Shown here piece after piece: positions 52,334 to 60,823 of a stretch of 64,000 nt of DNA; the first letter of the stretch is position 1, and every line of letters starts with the position of its first letter. The translations under genes and the position numbers were made by a program. The notes under the pieces are model-generated. The model made no database searches and had not been told where the DNA came from. It saw nothing but the letters and a program-made list of their open reading frames with translations. Source of the DNA: Halospina sp040196175. GTDB lineage: Bacteria > Pseudomonadota > Gammaproteobacteria > Pseudomonadales > Oleiphilaceae. Where the stretch lies: the NCBI RefSeq assembly GCF_040196175.1, contig NZ_JBEFNF010000004.1:124001-188000 (forward strand). The letters are read 5' to 3'.

Positions 52334-55129
52334 ATGACCGTGAAGCAAAAGTCGAGCACGCTACTCAGTGATCTGGCTGAAGCTGTTTTTCAGGTTTTCG
52401 ATGTTGCATGTGCGGCCGTGGTTGTAGGAGGTCAAACGTCGCCTGTGCACTGCGCTGGTAATCAACAGATGGGGCAGCGCCTTGTGCAACTCTCTGTCGT
52501 CCAATGTGCGTTAGCAGATGGACTACCCAGTTCAGACGAGCCGCCTGACGATGGCACGATGGACGAAGCCTCCGTGGTTGGTGTGGAGCCTTTGGGCGTC
52601 CTACCGGATGAGGCGGCCACCGTTATCGTGTTTGTCATGCGGCACTCCGCCGATATTGATGGCGCGGTCACGCTTGTTCAAACACTTGCCAATGAGACGG
52701 CTACCCAGTTAATTCTCCTCAGACAGGCACCGTTTATAGCATCGGCGCTGTCTGAGGTGGAATGCGGCGTAACCATTGCCAACCCCAACCTCAAGGGCAG
52801 CCCGCTGATCTATGTTAATGACGCCTTCGCGCGAATGACCGGTTATACCCGCGCCGAAACCCTGGGACGCAACTGCCGGTTTCTCCAGGGGCATTTACGG
52901 GACCAGCCTGGCATCCAAACGATCCGGAACGCGCTGGCTCGCGGGGTTGAGTGCACCACCGTGCTAACCAATATCCGCCGCAACGGCGAGGCGTTCCAGA
53001 ACAGACTCCGCTTGCGGCCCATTCGCGCCACCGATGGCTCGATTTCCCATATCATCGGTATACAGGAGGACGTAACCAAGGAGCAGGCCGCTCTTGAGTC
53101 GTTGGATTTGCAAAAGCGCCGCCATGAAAACCTGATCGAGACCGGGGATAGCTATATCTGGCATATGAATGCGGATGGAGAGCTTCAGGGTGTTGATCCG
53201 GCGTGGTTGGTGCTCGCCGGAGTACCTTCATCGGGCGATACGCCGGATTGGGCCACCATACGCAGCGCTCTGGAGCCTGAGGCAGCCGAAACGTTTCGCC
53301 GTCGTTGGGTTGAGGCGCTGCAGACCACCCAACCGTTTGACGTGATCTATCAACTTCCCGCCGGAAGCGAATCGCCAAGGTGGTTTCAGGATCGGATCAC
53401 GCCTGTCCTTGACGATGATGGCCATCTTCTGGAGTGGTTTGGCGTGTCTCAGGAGATAACCGCCATCAAGAGCGCAGAACAGGACCTGAATCGCATCATC
53501 CAGGCCGCCCCAACCGGCATGCTCGTGGTTGATCGAGACGGCGTAATCCAGCTCGCTAATGCCGAGGCCGGCCGGCTATTCGGGTATGTCACGGAAACAC
53601 TGAGTGGGATGGCTGTTGAAACTCTTATTCCCGAGCGTTTAAGGCAAAAGCATGCGCAGTTGCGAGCCGCATTCTCCGCTACGCCTTCGGTTCGGCAAAT
53701 GGGAGTCAATCGCGAAGTCAGGGGCCTTCGCCAGGACGGCACCGAGTTCGATGCAGAAATCGGATTGAGCTGGTTTGGTGAGGAGGATCTGCGAGTGGTC
53801 GCTGCGATCAATGACAACACCGAACTTAATAACGCCCGCAAAGCACTCGAAAAGGCCGCTTATTACGACCGTCTGACTGGCCTTCTATCGCGTGAAGGGT
53901 TTGCTTGGGAACTGGAGGAGCTTCGTACCGGTGGAAGCCTGCACCCAGCCAGTCTGATCGTGTCGATCGATATTTCGGGACTGCGGGAAATCAATAACGC
54001 TCAGGGTTATGAGATCGGGGATCGCGTGTTGCAGGAAGCGGCACGGCGCCTGGCAGCGGAGGTAGGACCTGCTAGCCTCGCAGGACACCCGGGTGGGGGC
54101 GAGTTTATGGCTTTATTGCCTGTTGACAGACAGCACACGCCCGCGCTTTGGCGCCAGCGGCTGGAAGCGGTTTTTGATCGATCTTTCGAAATTGATGGGT
54201 TTGAGCTCTTTATCGATGTGTCATTCGGCTATGTGCGTATTGGCGCATCGGGACGCGACGACCATGCTTTGATGAATGATGCGGAACTGGCATTACGGCA
54301 AAGTCAACAGAATCTGTCAGTGACCTGGACGCAGTACACCAAGTCCCTTGAGCGTCAAGCCCGAGCAATGGTTTCCACCACCCGTGAACTCCGTCAGGCG
54401 CTTGAGCGGGATGAGCTCGTGCTTTATTACCAGCCGAAAGTTGATCTGGCCAGCGGTGATACCGTCTCGGCGGAAGGGTTGCTGCGGTGGCAGCACCCCG
54501 AGAAAGGGCTGGTACCACCGGGGGACTTTATTCCACTGGCGGAACAGAGTCAGCTTATTGGTCCAATCGGCGAGTGGGTCGTACGCAGAGCCTGCAGTGA
54601 TCTGAAGGCATGGCGGGCAGCGGGTCTTGATTGCAAGCCGGTGTCGGTTAATTTGTCACTGGTCCAGTTCAAGCTTGGTTCTGTGCCGGACATCGTGCAG
54701 AAAGCGCTGGCCGACTTCGAAATTGACCCGAGCCAGCTTACGCTGGAGATTACGGAGAGCATCTTTGAACTGCGCAATCATGCCCTAAGAGCTGATCTGC
54801 ACGCGCTGAGTACCATTGGCGTGAAACTGTCATTGGATGACTTTGGTACTGGCTTTTCGTCACTGGGCTACCTGAAGGACTACCCCTTCAACGAAATCAA
54901 GATTGATAAGAGCTTTGTCTGGCAGCTGGACAGCGGCACCTATGGTCGAGCAATTGTTAAAGCGGTGGCTGCCGTTGCGTCCGAGATTGATGCCCAGGTT
55001 GTTGCTGAAGGGGTCGAATCTGCGGATCACGTCGAGGCGTTACAGGAACTGGGGTGCACTTTGGGCCAAGGATTTTATTACAACCGACCGTTACCGGAGC
55101 CGCAATGGCGCCAGCTTCTGAGCGCGTAA
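52334..55129 (+). CDS. LOV-PAS-PAS-GGDEF-EAL blue-light-linked c-di-GMP signalling protein
   Basis: A 931-residue multi-domain protein. An N-terminal GAF-like part (1-130) leads to a LOV domain with GRNCRFLQG, Cys181 being the flavin adduct residue, and NIRRNGEAFQN. Two PAS domains follow (about 255-380 and 385-505). The GGDEF-type domain reads GGGEF (587-591), so cyclase activity is doubtful. The EAL domain has EGLLRW (E714, G715), DDFGTGFSSLGYL (D835, D836), IKIDKS and VVAEGVES; apart from the Ala to Gly change its metal and substrate residues appear present, so phosphodiesterase activity is plausible. Likely light-controlled c-di-GMP breakdown. Start ATG 52334 after TGGAG; TTG at 52331 is less likely. 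Confidence 0.88.
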   Translation: MTVKQKSSTLLSDLAEAVFQVFDVACAAVVVGGQTSPVHCAGNQQMGQRLVQLSVVQCALADGLPSSDEPPDDGTMDEASVVGVEPLGVLPDEAATVIVFVMRHSADIDGAVTLVQTLANETATQLILLRQAPFIASALSEVECGVTIANPNLKGSPLIYVNDAFARMTGYTRAETLGRNCRFLQGHLRDQPGIQTIRNALARGVECTTVLTNIRRNGEAFQNRLRLRPIRATDGSISHIIGIQEDVTKEQAALESLDLQKRRHENLIETGDSYIWHMNADGELQGVDPAWLVLAGVPSSGDTPDWATIRSALEPEAAETFRRRWVEALQTTQPFDVIYQLPAGSESPRWFQDRITPVLDDDGHLLEWFGVSQEITAIKSAEQDLNRIIQAAPTGMLVVDRDGVIQLANAEAGRLFGYVTETLSGMAVETLIPERLRQKHAQLRAAFSATPSVRQMGVNREVRGLRQDGTEFDAEIGLSWFGEEDLRVVAAINDNTELNNARKALEKAAYYDRLTGLLSREGFAWELEELRTGGSLHPASLIVSIDISGLREINNAQGYEIGDRVLQEAARRLAAEVGPASLAGHPGGGEFMALLPVDRQHTPALWRQRLEAVFDRSFEIDGFELFIDVSFGYVRIGASGRDDHALMNDAELALRQSQQNLSVTWTQYTKSLERQARAMVSTTRELRQALERDELVLYYQPKVDLASGDTVSAEGLLRWQHPEKGLVPPGDFIPLAEQSQLIGPIGEWVVRRACSDLKAWRAAGLDCKPVSVNLSLVQFKLGSVPDIVQKALADFEIDPSQLTLEITESIFELRNHALRADLHALSTIGVKLSLDDFGTGFSSLGYLKDYPFNEIKIDKSFVWQLDSGTYGRAIVKAVAAVASEIDAQVVAEGVESADHVEALQELGCTLGQGFYYNRPLPEPQWRQLLSA

Positions 55130-55254
55130 CAAAGGCTTGCTAAAGGGGTGAACCGCAAATCCTGATCTAGAGTTGACTAGCTCTGGCAGTCGCTTACGGC
55201 AGCGGAGCTAATGCGCAGTGTATGATTCCGGTATGACCGGTTGGGCGAGCTGTC

Positions 55255-55931
55255 ATGTGCGGCCGTTTTGATCTCCACACACCAATGCCCTGGGTCGCTG
55301 AGGCCTATTTTGGCGGTGGCCGCCCGCTGGAGCTGGTAGCAGGGCGGTACAATATCGCTCCGGGAACCCTGATCAGCACGGTTCGGCAGGGGGAAGAGCA
55401 AACAGAATTCGCTTTGATGAAATGGGGCTTTCGGCCGAGCTGGGCCGGTGAGGACGCTCCGAGGCCCATCAACGCTCGGGCGGAAAAAGTGGCCACGAGC
55501 CGTTTTTTTAGCCACGCCTTCCAGCACAAACGCTGCCTCATCCCCGCTGATGGCTGGTTCGAGTGGCTGGCCATCGAAAGCGGTAAGCAACCGTACTACA
55601 TCACTGACTCCTCACTTGGCGCCAGCGAGGTTCTATTCTTTGCCGGGATATACTAAGGAAGTTTGAAGTAGGGTTTTCGGTGGCGATTCTGACCGAGCCA
55701 GCTGCGCCGAAACTGCGCCCTATCCATGACCGCCAGCCCGTGGTTCTGGATCCGGAATCCCGATACGACTGGATGAATCCTGAGCTTGTGGAACGGGCGG
55801 AGATCAAGCGGGTGACGCGACGCCTTGACCCAGATCGACTCGCAAGCTGGCCGGTCACCGCGAGGATGAACAGGCCGGATTATAATGATTTATCCATCAT
55901 CGAGCCGATAGGTGGTGGGGCAGAAGCTTGA
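55255..55931 (+). pseudogene. SRAP family gene (YedK/HMCES type), frameshifted
   Basis: The 5' half (55255-55656) encodes MCGRFDLHTP, YNIAPGT, MKWGFRPSW and INARAEKV, with the catalytic Cys2 that forms DNA-protein cross-links at abasic sites, and stops after FAGIY. The 3' half (about 55647-55931) is in another frame and encodes AILTEPAAPKLRPIHDRQPVVL, the C-terminal part containing the conserved His. A shift near 55645, perhaps with a few missing codons, separates them. Family role: protection of abasic sites in single-stranded DNA. Either a decayed gene or a sequencing error. Confidence 0.75.
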
Positions 55932-56135
55932 GCGCCTCAGAACGATTAGTGGCAAGTCTCCGGTATTCCTGACAGGTGAGAGCTGCACGCCCCTCCCTGG
56001 CAGCTCAAGCCGTGATAATTCAGTTCATTGATTGGTCTGTTTCGGCTTGCTCCAAACCGTTCCTATGTGTAATTTCAAGTGCACGTCTCGATGCAGCAGT
56101 AAAAATCCGTTCACTCAACAGGGAGATCGTCAGGA
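55932..56135. other. Intergenic stretch before the DUF2058 gene
   Basis: About 200 bases with no coding feature I can support. A promoter for the next gene is expected here, but no clear motif was found. Confidence 0.3.
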
Positions 56136-56687
56136 ATGCCGTCACTCCAGGACCAATTGCTGAAACAGGGACTGGCCGATGAGAAACAGGCCAAGGCTGT
56201 TAAAAACGAAAAGAAACAGCAGCAGAAGCAGCGCAAGCAGCAGCCCAAGGGAACGCAATCGGTCAACGAAACCCGTGAGCGGGCCCGGCAGGCACGGGAA
56301 AAGCAGGCTGCCAGGGATCGGGAACTGAACCGCCAGCGCGAGGAGGAAGCGCATCGACGGGCGGTTCAGGCGCAGATCCGCGAGCTGGTGGAATCCAACT
56401 GTTTGAGCCGCAAAGAAGGTGAAACCCCTTACCAGTTCGTGCATAACAGCAAGGTCAAGAAGCTGTATGTGGACGAACAGACCGTGGATGCCCTGGCTCG
56501 GGGGCAGTTAGCGGTCGTCTGTCTTGAAAGCGCCTACGAGGTGGTCCCGGAAGGCATCGCCCGCAAGATCCAGGAGCGTGACGAGTCAGTGGTCGTTGTT
56601 CTCCATGAGCGTTCTAAAGCTAAAGAGGACGATGACGAGGAAGATCCGTATGCGGGGTTCGAGATCCCCGATGACCTGATGTGGTAG
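56136..56687 (+). CDS. DUF2058 (YaiL-like) protein
   Basis: A 183-residue protein. The start MPSLQDQLLKQGLADEKQAK and Lys/Gln-rich coiled N terminus (to about 75) fit the DUF2058 nucleic-acid-associated family. The C-terminal part SNCLSRKEGETPYQFVHNSK and KKLYVDEQTVDALARGQLAV is the conserved globular domain. Charge pattern suggests nucleic acid binding. No neighbour gives further clues. Confidence 0.85.
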   Translation: MPSLQDQLLKQGLADEKQAKAVKNEKKQQQKQRKQQPKGTQSVNETRERARQAREKQAARDRELNRQREEEAHRRAVQAQIRELVESNCLSRKEGETPYQFVHNSKVKKLYVDEQTVDALARGQLAVVCLESAYEVVPEGIARKIQERDESVVVVLHERSKAKEDDDEEDPYAGFEIPDDLMW

Positions 56688-56704
56688 GTCGTTGCCCTAA
56701 GTCA

Positions 56705-56932
56705 TTAGCAGCCAGCCAGAGCCCTGTAGCTTTCCAGGTACTCCGCCGCCTGGTCCTCCAGCGGCATTGATTGCCAGGCTATTGATTGAATACGCCACGC
56801 TTCCCCAAGACTCTCGACTTCCAGGCCCACGGCCGCTAGGGCCGTCGTGTCGCCTTCCAGGTATTGTGCGGCAGCTTGATAAACGGTTTCAGCGCCATGT
56901 GTATCGATCGCTTGTTCCACCTGCATCGTCAT
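56705..56932 (-). CDS. Small hypothetical protein
   Basis: A 75-residue protein on the minus strand. ATG at 56932 is chosen because AAAGGGGAAGAG precedes it; the longer frame starting at 57049 is not supported. The sequence is mostly helical and acidic (QVEQAIDTHGAETVYQAAAQ and EDQAAEYLESYRALAGC), with no recognised family. It is convergent with the DUF2058 gene. Confidence 0.6.
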   Translation of the reverse strand: MTMQVEQAIDTHGAETVYQAAAQYLEGDTTALAAVGLEVESLGEAWRIQSIAWQSMPLEDQAAEYLESYRALAGC

Positions 56933-57191
56933 CTCTTCCCCTTTACGGCCTATTGCTAGAGTATCAGCGCCATCACCAAACACAAAAAGTCGCTGAGGAG
57001 TCAGAAGCTTGAGCGTCTCAGAACACACTCGTGCGAGGCTAGGGGTCAACCAATCGGGTGCACGAGCTCCCTATGGTGGTGCAGCATTGCGGTTCCAGCA
57101 GGGGGCTTACCCTTTGTTAAACCCGTTGTGGGGCTCCCGGGGGCGGAACGATGATTGCATTGCTCTGTGAAATCATCACCGGAGCAGTACC

Positions 57192-57548
57192 ATGGATAAA
57201 AGCTGGCTCATTGATCGCAAAGTGGTCTCGATCATTAAGGCAATGCGGGGGCATATCCGTTCGGAGTTCGGTGAATCGGTATCGTTAACCAACGATCAGC
57301 TGTTTGTTCAGCTCAAAGGTTACGCCGATGCCTCCCGAAGCCAGCAATTGAAGAGCCTGCTTGAGCAGCTTGAGACGATGATACAGCCACCTGAACCCGA
57401 GCCGGCGCAAGAAACACCGCATAAGATCTATCGCGGTCGGGTTGTTGCAGAAACGGCACCGGCGGCTGATGATCGCGAATACGAGGGCGAGAAGGCACAC
57501 CGCTTCAAAAGCGTTCGCATTTACAGAGGTCAGCGCGTTTCGCCTTGA
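57192..57548 (+). CDS. Hypothetical 118-residue protein
   Basis: Begins MDKSWLIDRKVVSIIKAMRG with GGAG at 57181-57184 as ribosome site. The first 65 residues are predicted helical; a Pro/Glu-rich linker follows; the tail contains two related segments, HKIYRGRVVAET and RFKSVRIYRGQRVS, a small internal repeat (IYRGxxV). No known family recognised. Its stop is in line with the following gene. Confidence 0.65.
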   Translation: MDKSWLIDRKVVSIIKAMRGHIRSEFGESVSLTNDQLFVQLKGYADASRSQQLKSLLEQLETMIQPPEPEPAQETPHKIYRGRVVAETAPAADDREYEGEKAHRFKSVRIYRGQRVSP

Positions 57549-57619
57549 GCTGCTATTCAGAAGGGGCTAAGGTCAGAGCATCAGTTATCTATCCCATGCC
57601 AACAAAAGGATACCGTGTG

Positions 57620-58537
57620 ATGACCTCAGGAAAAGCGCCAGTAGTCCTGCTCGACGGCGGCATGGGCCAGGAGCTTCGGCGGCGTAGCAGCCAGCCCGCT
57701 TCGCCCCTGTGGTCGGCTCAGGTCATGCTTGATGAACCGAATCTGGTAGTGGACGCCCATCGCGACTTCATTGATGCCGGTGCCCGCGTCATCACGCTCA
57801 ACACCTACAGCGCAACGCCAACCCGTTTGGCTCGCGATGGCGAGCCAGGTCTGTTCGAGCCGCTGCACAGCGCCGCTTTCAAGGCAGCACGTAAAGCGTG
57901 CGACGAAAGCGGTCAGTCTGTGCGGATTGCTGGCTGCCTGCCGCCGTTGGTGGCGAGTTATCGCCCTGAGGTTGCCCACAATGAGGCTGCCTGTCTCCGT
58001 GAGTATCGCCAGATGGTGGCGGAACAGAAAGCGGGTGGTGTGGATCTTTTTCTCTGCGAGACCATGTCCATTGCTCACGAGGCGCGCGCGGCCACAAGTG
58101 CGGCGGTGGAAAGCGGTTTGCCGGTGTGGACGGCGTTCACCGTGGATGACGGCGATGGTGAACGACTGCGCTCCGGTGAGTCATTGGCGGAGGCGGCCCA
58201 GGGGGTGGTGGTAGCCGGCGCTGATGCAGTGCTGGTTAACTGCGCCGTGCCGGAAGCGCTGACCACTGCAATGGACGTGCTTGCTGAACTGGGCGTGCCT
58301 TTTGGCGGTTACGCCAACGCCTTCACCTCTGTGGCTGCTTTGGAGCCGGGTGGCACTGTTGATGTGCTGGAAGCCCGCAAAGATCTGAACCCCGCAGCTT
58401 ACGCCGACCACGTGCTTCAGTGGGTTGCCAAGGGCGCGACCATCATCGGCGGCTGCTGCGAAGTAGGCCCGGCTCATATTCAGGCTGTGGCGGAGCGCCT
58501 GACTGAAGCCGGCTACCCTCTGGCAGCCAGCAAATAG
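57620..58537 (+). CDS. Homocysteine S-methyltransferase family protein
   Basis: A 305-residue barrel enzyme. ATG at 57620 (MTSGKAPVVLLDGGMGQEL) has AAAGGA 9 bases ahead; in-frame starts at 57545 or 57596 are less likely. Zinc-ligand Cys residues are seen in VNCAVPEAL (about Cys212) and GGCCEVGPAHI (near 280). The family moves a methyl group from S-methylmethionine, SAM or betaine to homocysteine, giving methionine. The next gene is a CoA-binding/crotonase fusion, 40 bases on. Confidence 0.9.
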   Translation: MTSGKAPVVLLDGGMGQELRRRSSQPASPLWSAQVMLDEPNLVVDAHRDFIDAGARVITLNTYSATPTRLARDGEPGLFEPLHSAAFKAARKACDESGQSVRIAGCLPPLVASYRPEVAHNEAACLREYRQMVAEQKAGGVDLFLCETMSIAHEARAATSAAVESGLPVWTAFTVDDGDGERLRSGESLAEAAQGVVVAGADAVLVNCAVPEALTTAMDVLAELGVPFGGYANAFTSVAALEPGGTVDVLEARKDLNPAAYADHVLQWVAKGATIIGGCCEVGPAHIQAVAERLTEAGYPLAASK

Positions 58538-58577
58538 GACTGGATCAGCAGAATAAATTACTTTCAGAGGGGGACAG

Positions 58578-59789
58578 ATGACGAATGCCCGTTACGGTGC
58601 CAAGTACTCTGATGGCTATGTTCAGCAGATCCTGGGGGCAGTCAAGAGCATTGCGATCGTGGGAGCCAGCGCTGAACCGAGCAAAGAAAGCAATCAGGTC
58701 ATGCAGTTTCTGCTCGCTGCCGGATACGATGTGATACCGGTTAACCCGCGCCCGGATGTAACTGAAATCTGTGGGCTCAGGGTTCATCCTTCCCTGAAAT
58801 CCATCGAACAGACCGTGGATATGGTGGAGGTGTTCCGGCCATCCGGTGAGCTGGTAGGTATTGCCCATGAAGCACAGGAAATCGGAGCGAAAGTGCTCTG
58901 GGCGCAGCTTGAAATCCATGATGAGGAAGCCGAGCGCATTGCTGAACAGGCTGGTATGAAAGTGGTGATGGACCGGTGTCCCAAGATTGAACTGGCTGAG
59001 CCCATCCTTTTACGTGAAACAAACAGTGAGGGCATTCTGCGCCTGACCCTGAATGATACCGAGCGGCGCAATGCCCTTTCCATGAACATGCTGAGCCTGC
59101 TGCGGACGGCTCTGGATGAGGCTGCAGAAGATGCTTCGGTGCGGGTCATTATTCTGGCTGCTAATGGACGAGCATTCAGTGCCGGTCACGACCTCAGGGA
59201 GATGACCCGGGCGCGGCAGGCACCGGATGGCGGCCGAGCCTTTTTCAAGGAAACGATGAGCGCTTGCTGTGGTGTTATGCAGGCAATCGTCAACAACCCC
59301 AAACCAGTGATCGCGGAGGTTGGTGGCGTTGCCACCGCTGCGGGCTGTCAGTTGGTTGCCAGCTGTGACCTGGCCTATGCCTCCCCTGGCGCCCGTTTTG
59401 CAACACCCGGTGTCACCATCGGCCTATTCTGTTCGACGCCGATGGTGGCCCTTTCCCGGAACGTTGGAAGCAAGGCGGCCATGGAAATGCTCCTTACGGG
59501 GGAGATGATGGGTGCCGAGCGAGCTGCAGAAATTGGCCTGCTTAATCGAGCGGTGCCGGAAGAACAACTCAGTGACTATACCCACGGGATTGCACAGACG
59601 ATTGCCGCTAAATCCAGCATGACCCTGAGAACGGGTAAGGAAGCGTTTTACAAGCAGCGTGAAATGCCGCTTGCTGAGGCGTATGAATACGCCTCCAGCG
59701 TTATGGTCGACAATCTTCTCAAGCCTGACGCTGAAGAAGGCATCAACGCTTTTCTCGACAAGCGCACGCCTCAGTGGTCGGATGAATGA
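58578..59789 (+). CDS. CoA-binding domain / enoyl-CoA hydratase fusion
   Basis: A 403-residue two-part protein. Residues 1-140 are a CoA_binding_2 (YccU-like) Rossmann domain: SIAIVGASAEPSKESNQVMQ, with VIPVNPRPDVTEICG and VMDRCPKIE. After about residue 145 comes a crotonase domain: LTLNDTERRNALSMNMLS, NGRAFSAGHDLREM, GGVATAAGCQLVASCDLAYAS and FATPGVTIGLFCST, similar to ECHDC3-type hydratases. The catalytic Glu positions of classical hydratases are not certain here. The two parts are usually separate proteins; the fusion suggests functional linkage. GGGG precedes ATG. Confidence 0.85.
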   Translation: MTNARYGAKYSDGYVQQILGAVKSIAIVGASAEPSKESNQVMQFLLAAGYDVIPVNPRPDVTEICGLRVHPSLKSIEQTVDMVEVFRPSGELVGIAHEAQEIGAKVLWAQLEIHDEEAERIAEQAGMKVVMDRCPKIELAEPILLRETNSEGILRLTLNDTERRNALSMNMLSLLRTALDEAAEDASVRVIILAANGRAFSAGHDLREMTRARQAPDGGRAFFKETMSACCGVMQAIVNNPKPVIAEVGGVATAAGCQLVASCDLAYASPGARFATPGVTIGLFCSTPMVALSRNVGSKAAMEMLLTGEMMGAERAAEIGLLNRAVPEEQLSDYTHGIAQTIAAKSSMTLRTGKEAFYKQREMPLAEAYEYASSVMVDNLLKPDAEEGINAFLDKRTPQWSDE

Positions 59790-59903
59790 AACAGGTGGAA
59801 GAATGGGCTTGCAGGGCGCGGGTCGCATGGGTGATTGAGTGAGCGCGGAGGTTGGTGATACAGGGCGGGTCTGAGTTCGTATATCACGTTACATAAACCA
59901 AAA

Positions 59904-59920
59904 TTGGCTCAGAAAGCCAA
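59904..59920 (+). other. Hairpin in front of the short PAS gene
   Basis: TTGGCT-CAGAA-AGCCAA forms a 6-bp stem that ends where the AAGGAA ribosome site begins (59920-59925). It may affect access of the ribosome. No regulator known. Confidence 0.35.
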
Positions 59921-59930
59921 AAGGAACTGT

Positions 59931-60314
59931 ATGAGTGATTCAAACGAAGTGCTGCAATCGCCGCTTTTCAGGGCTCTTGCCAACGTCACCTTTGATTCTG
60001 TGATGGTGACAGAGGCCTCAAGTGACCCCAAGGATTCCGTGGTTGTGTACGTTAACCAGGCGTTCACGGAACTGACCGGCTATTCGGCTGATGATGTTCT
60101 GGGCAAGACCCCGGGGCTTTTGCAGGGGCCGGAAACCGACAAAGCCGTGACGGACCGATTGGCTGATGACCTGACCAACCACCGCACCTTCCACGGCAGT
60201 ACTATCAATTACCGTAAAGATGGCTCGCCGTTCACCATCGAGTGGAAAGTGACGCCTGTGCTGGACGGCACCGAGGTAACCCATTACATCGCCGTACAGC
60301 GAGCCGCAGAGTAA
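59931..60314 (+). CDS. Short PAS (LOV-like fold, no photoactive Cys) protein
   Basis: A 127-residue single PAS domain. It opens MSDSNEVLQSPLFRALANVT, and YVNQAFTELTGYSADDVLG then GKTPGLLQGPETD occupy the LOV signature place, with Pro instead of the flavin-binding Cys. NYRKDGSPF is retained. So photochemistry by cysteinyl adduct is not expected; binding of flavin or another ligand remains possible. AAGGAA precedes the ATG. There is no output domain, so a protein partner is likely. Confidence 0.8.
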   Translation: MSDSNEVLQSPLFRALANVTFDSVMVTEASSDPKDSVVVYVNQAFTELTGYSADDVLGKTPGLLQGPETDKAVTDRLADDLTNHRTFHGSTINYRKDGSPFTIEWKVTPVLDGTEVTHYIAVQRAAE

Positions 60315-60427
60315 TCGCGGCTGAGCCGGGGCAGGGTCTGGGAGGCCACTCCCACCGTCCCGGAGCCCATCCATCCACTCGTGAACTAGTCTGCCATGCC
60401 CGATGAGGGTTGTGTCAGAATAGGTTC

Positions 60428-60805
60428 ATGAAAGCGCGTCATTCCCCGCTGAAACCACTGCCCGAGCAGTATCACGCGCCCGCTCATGCCGCGTTATTGC
60501 TGGGCTGTGTTGGTGCATTATGGCTCTTCATGCTACAGGCGCGTGTGTTGTCGACCAGCCTTTTCAGCCCCGTTGAGGACCGGGTTCCCGAGTTTCTGGA
60601 CTGGTACTACAGCCTCCGTGGTGAATACACCCGCCTGGGATGCTGGGCGCTGGAAGCACTGGGCTTTGAAGTGCGGGATGATCTGGCGCAACGGCTGGAG
60701 GAACTCAACGGCACGCAGCGGGTCATGATCCGCAGAACTCTGACGCCATTGGATACCATCAAAAAGACCGCCACGGGACGTGGCGGCCAAACGGAGCGCG
60801 GATGA
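60428..60805 (+). CDS. Small membrane protein, hypothetical
   Basis: A 125-residue protein. One hydrophobic helix near the N terminus (about 22-42, AALLLGCVGALWLFMLQA) is followed by SPVEDRVPEFLDWYYSLRGEYTR, then a polar tail. The VPEFLDWYYS stretch is like that in longer membrane proteins in related bacteria, so this may be a truncated form. No clear ribosome site. It is convergent with the porin gene. Confidence 0.5.
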   Translation: MKARHSPLKPLPEQYHAPAHAALLLGCVGALWLFMLQARVLSTSLFSPVEDRVPEFLDWYYSLRGEYTRLGCWALEALGFEVRDDLAQRLEELNGTQRVMIRRTLTPLDTIKKTATGRGGQTERG

Positions 60806-60823
60806 AGCGTTTGGGCTCTTCGC

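Noticed and set aside
55976..56182. 68-codon frame between the SRAP pseudogene and the DUF2058 gene
   Set aside because: No ribosome site, no family, and it overlaps the DUF2058 start.
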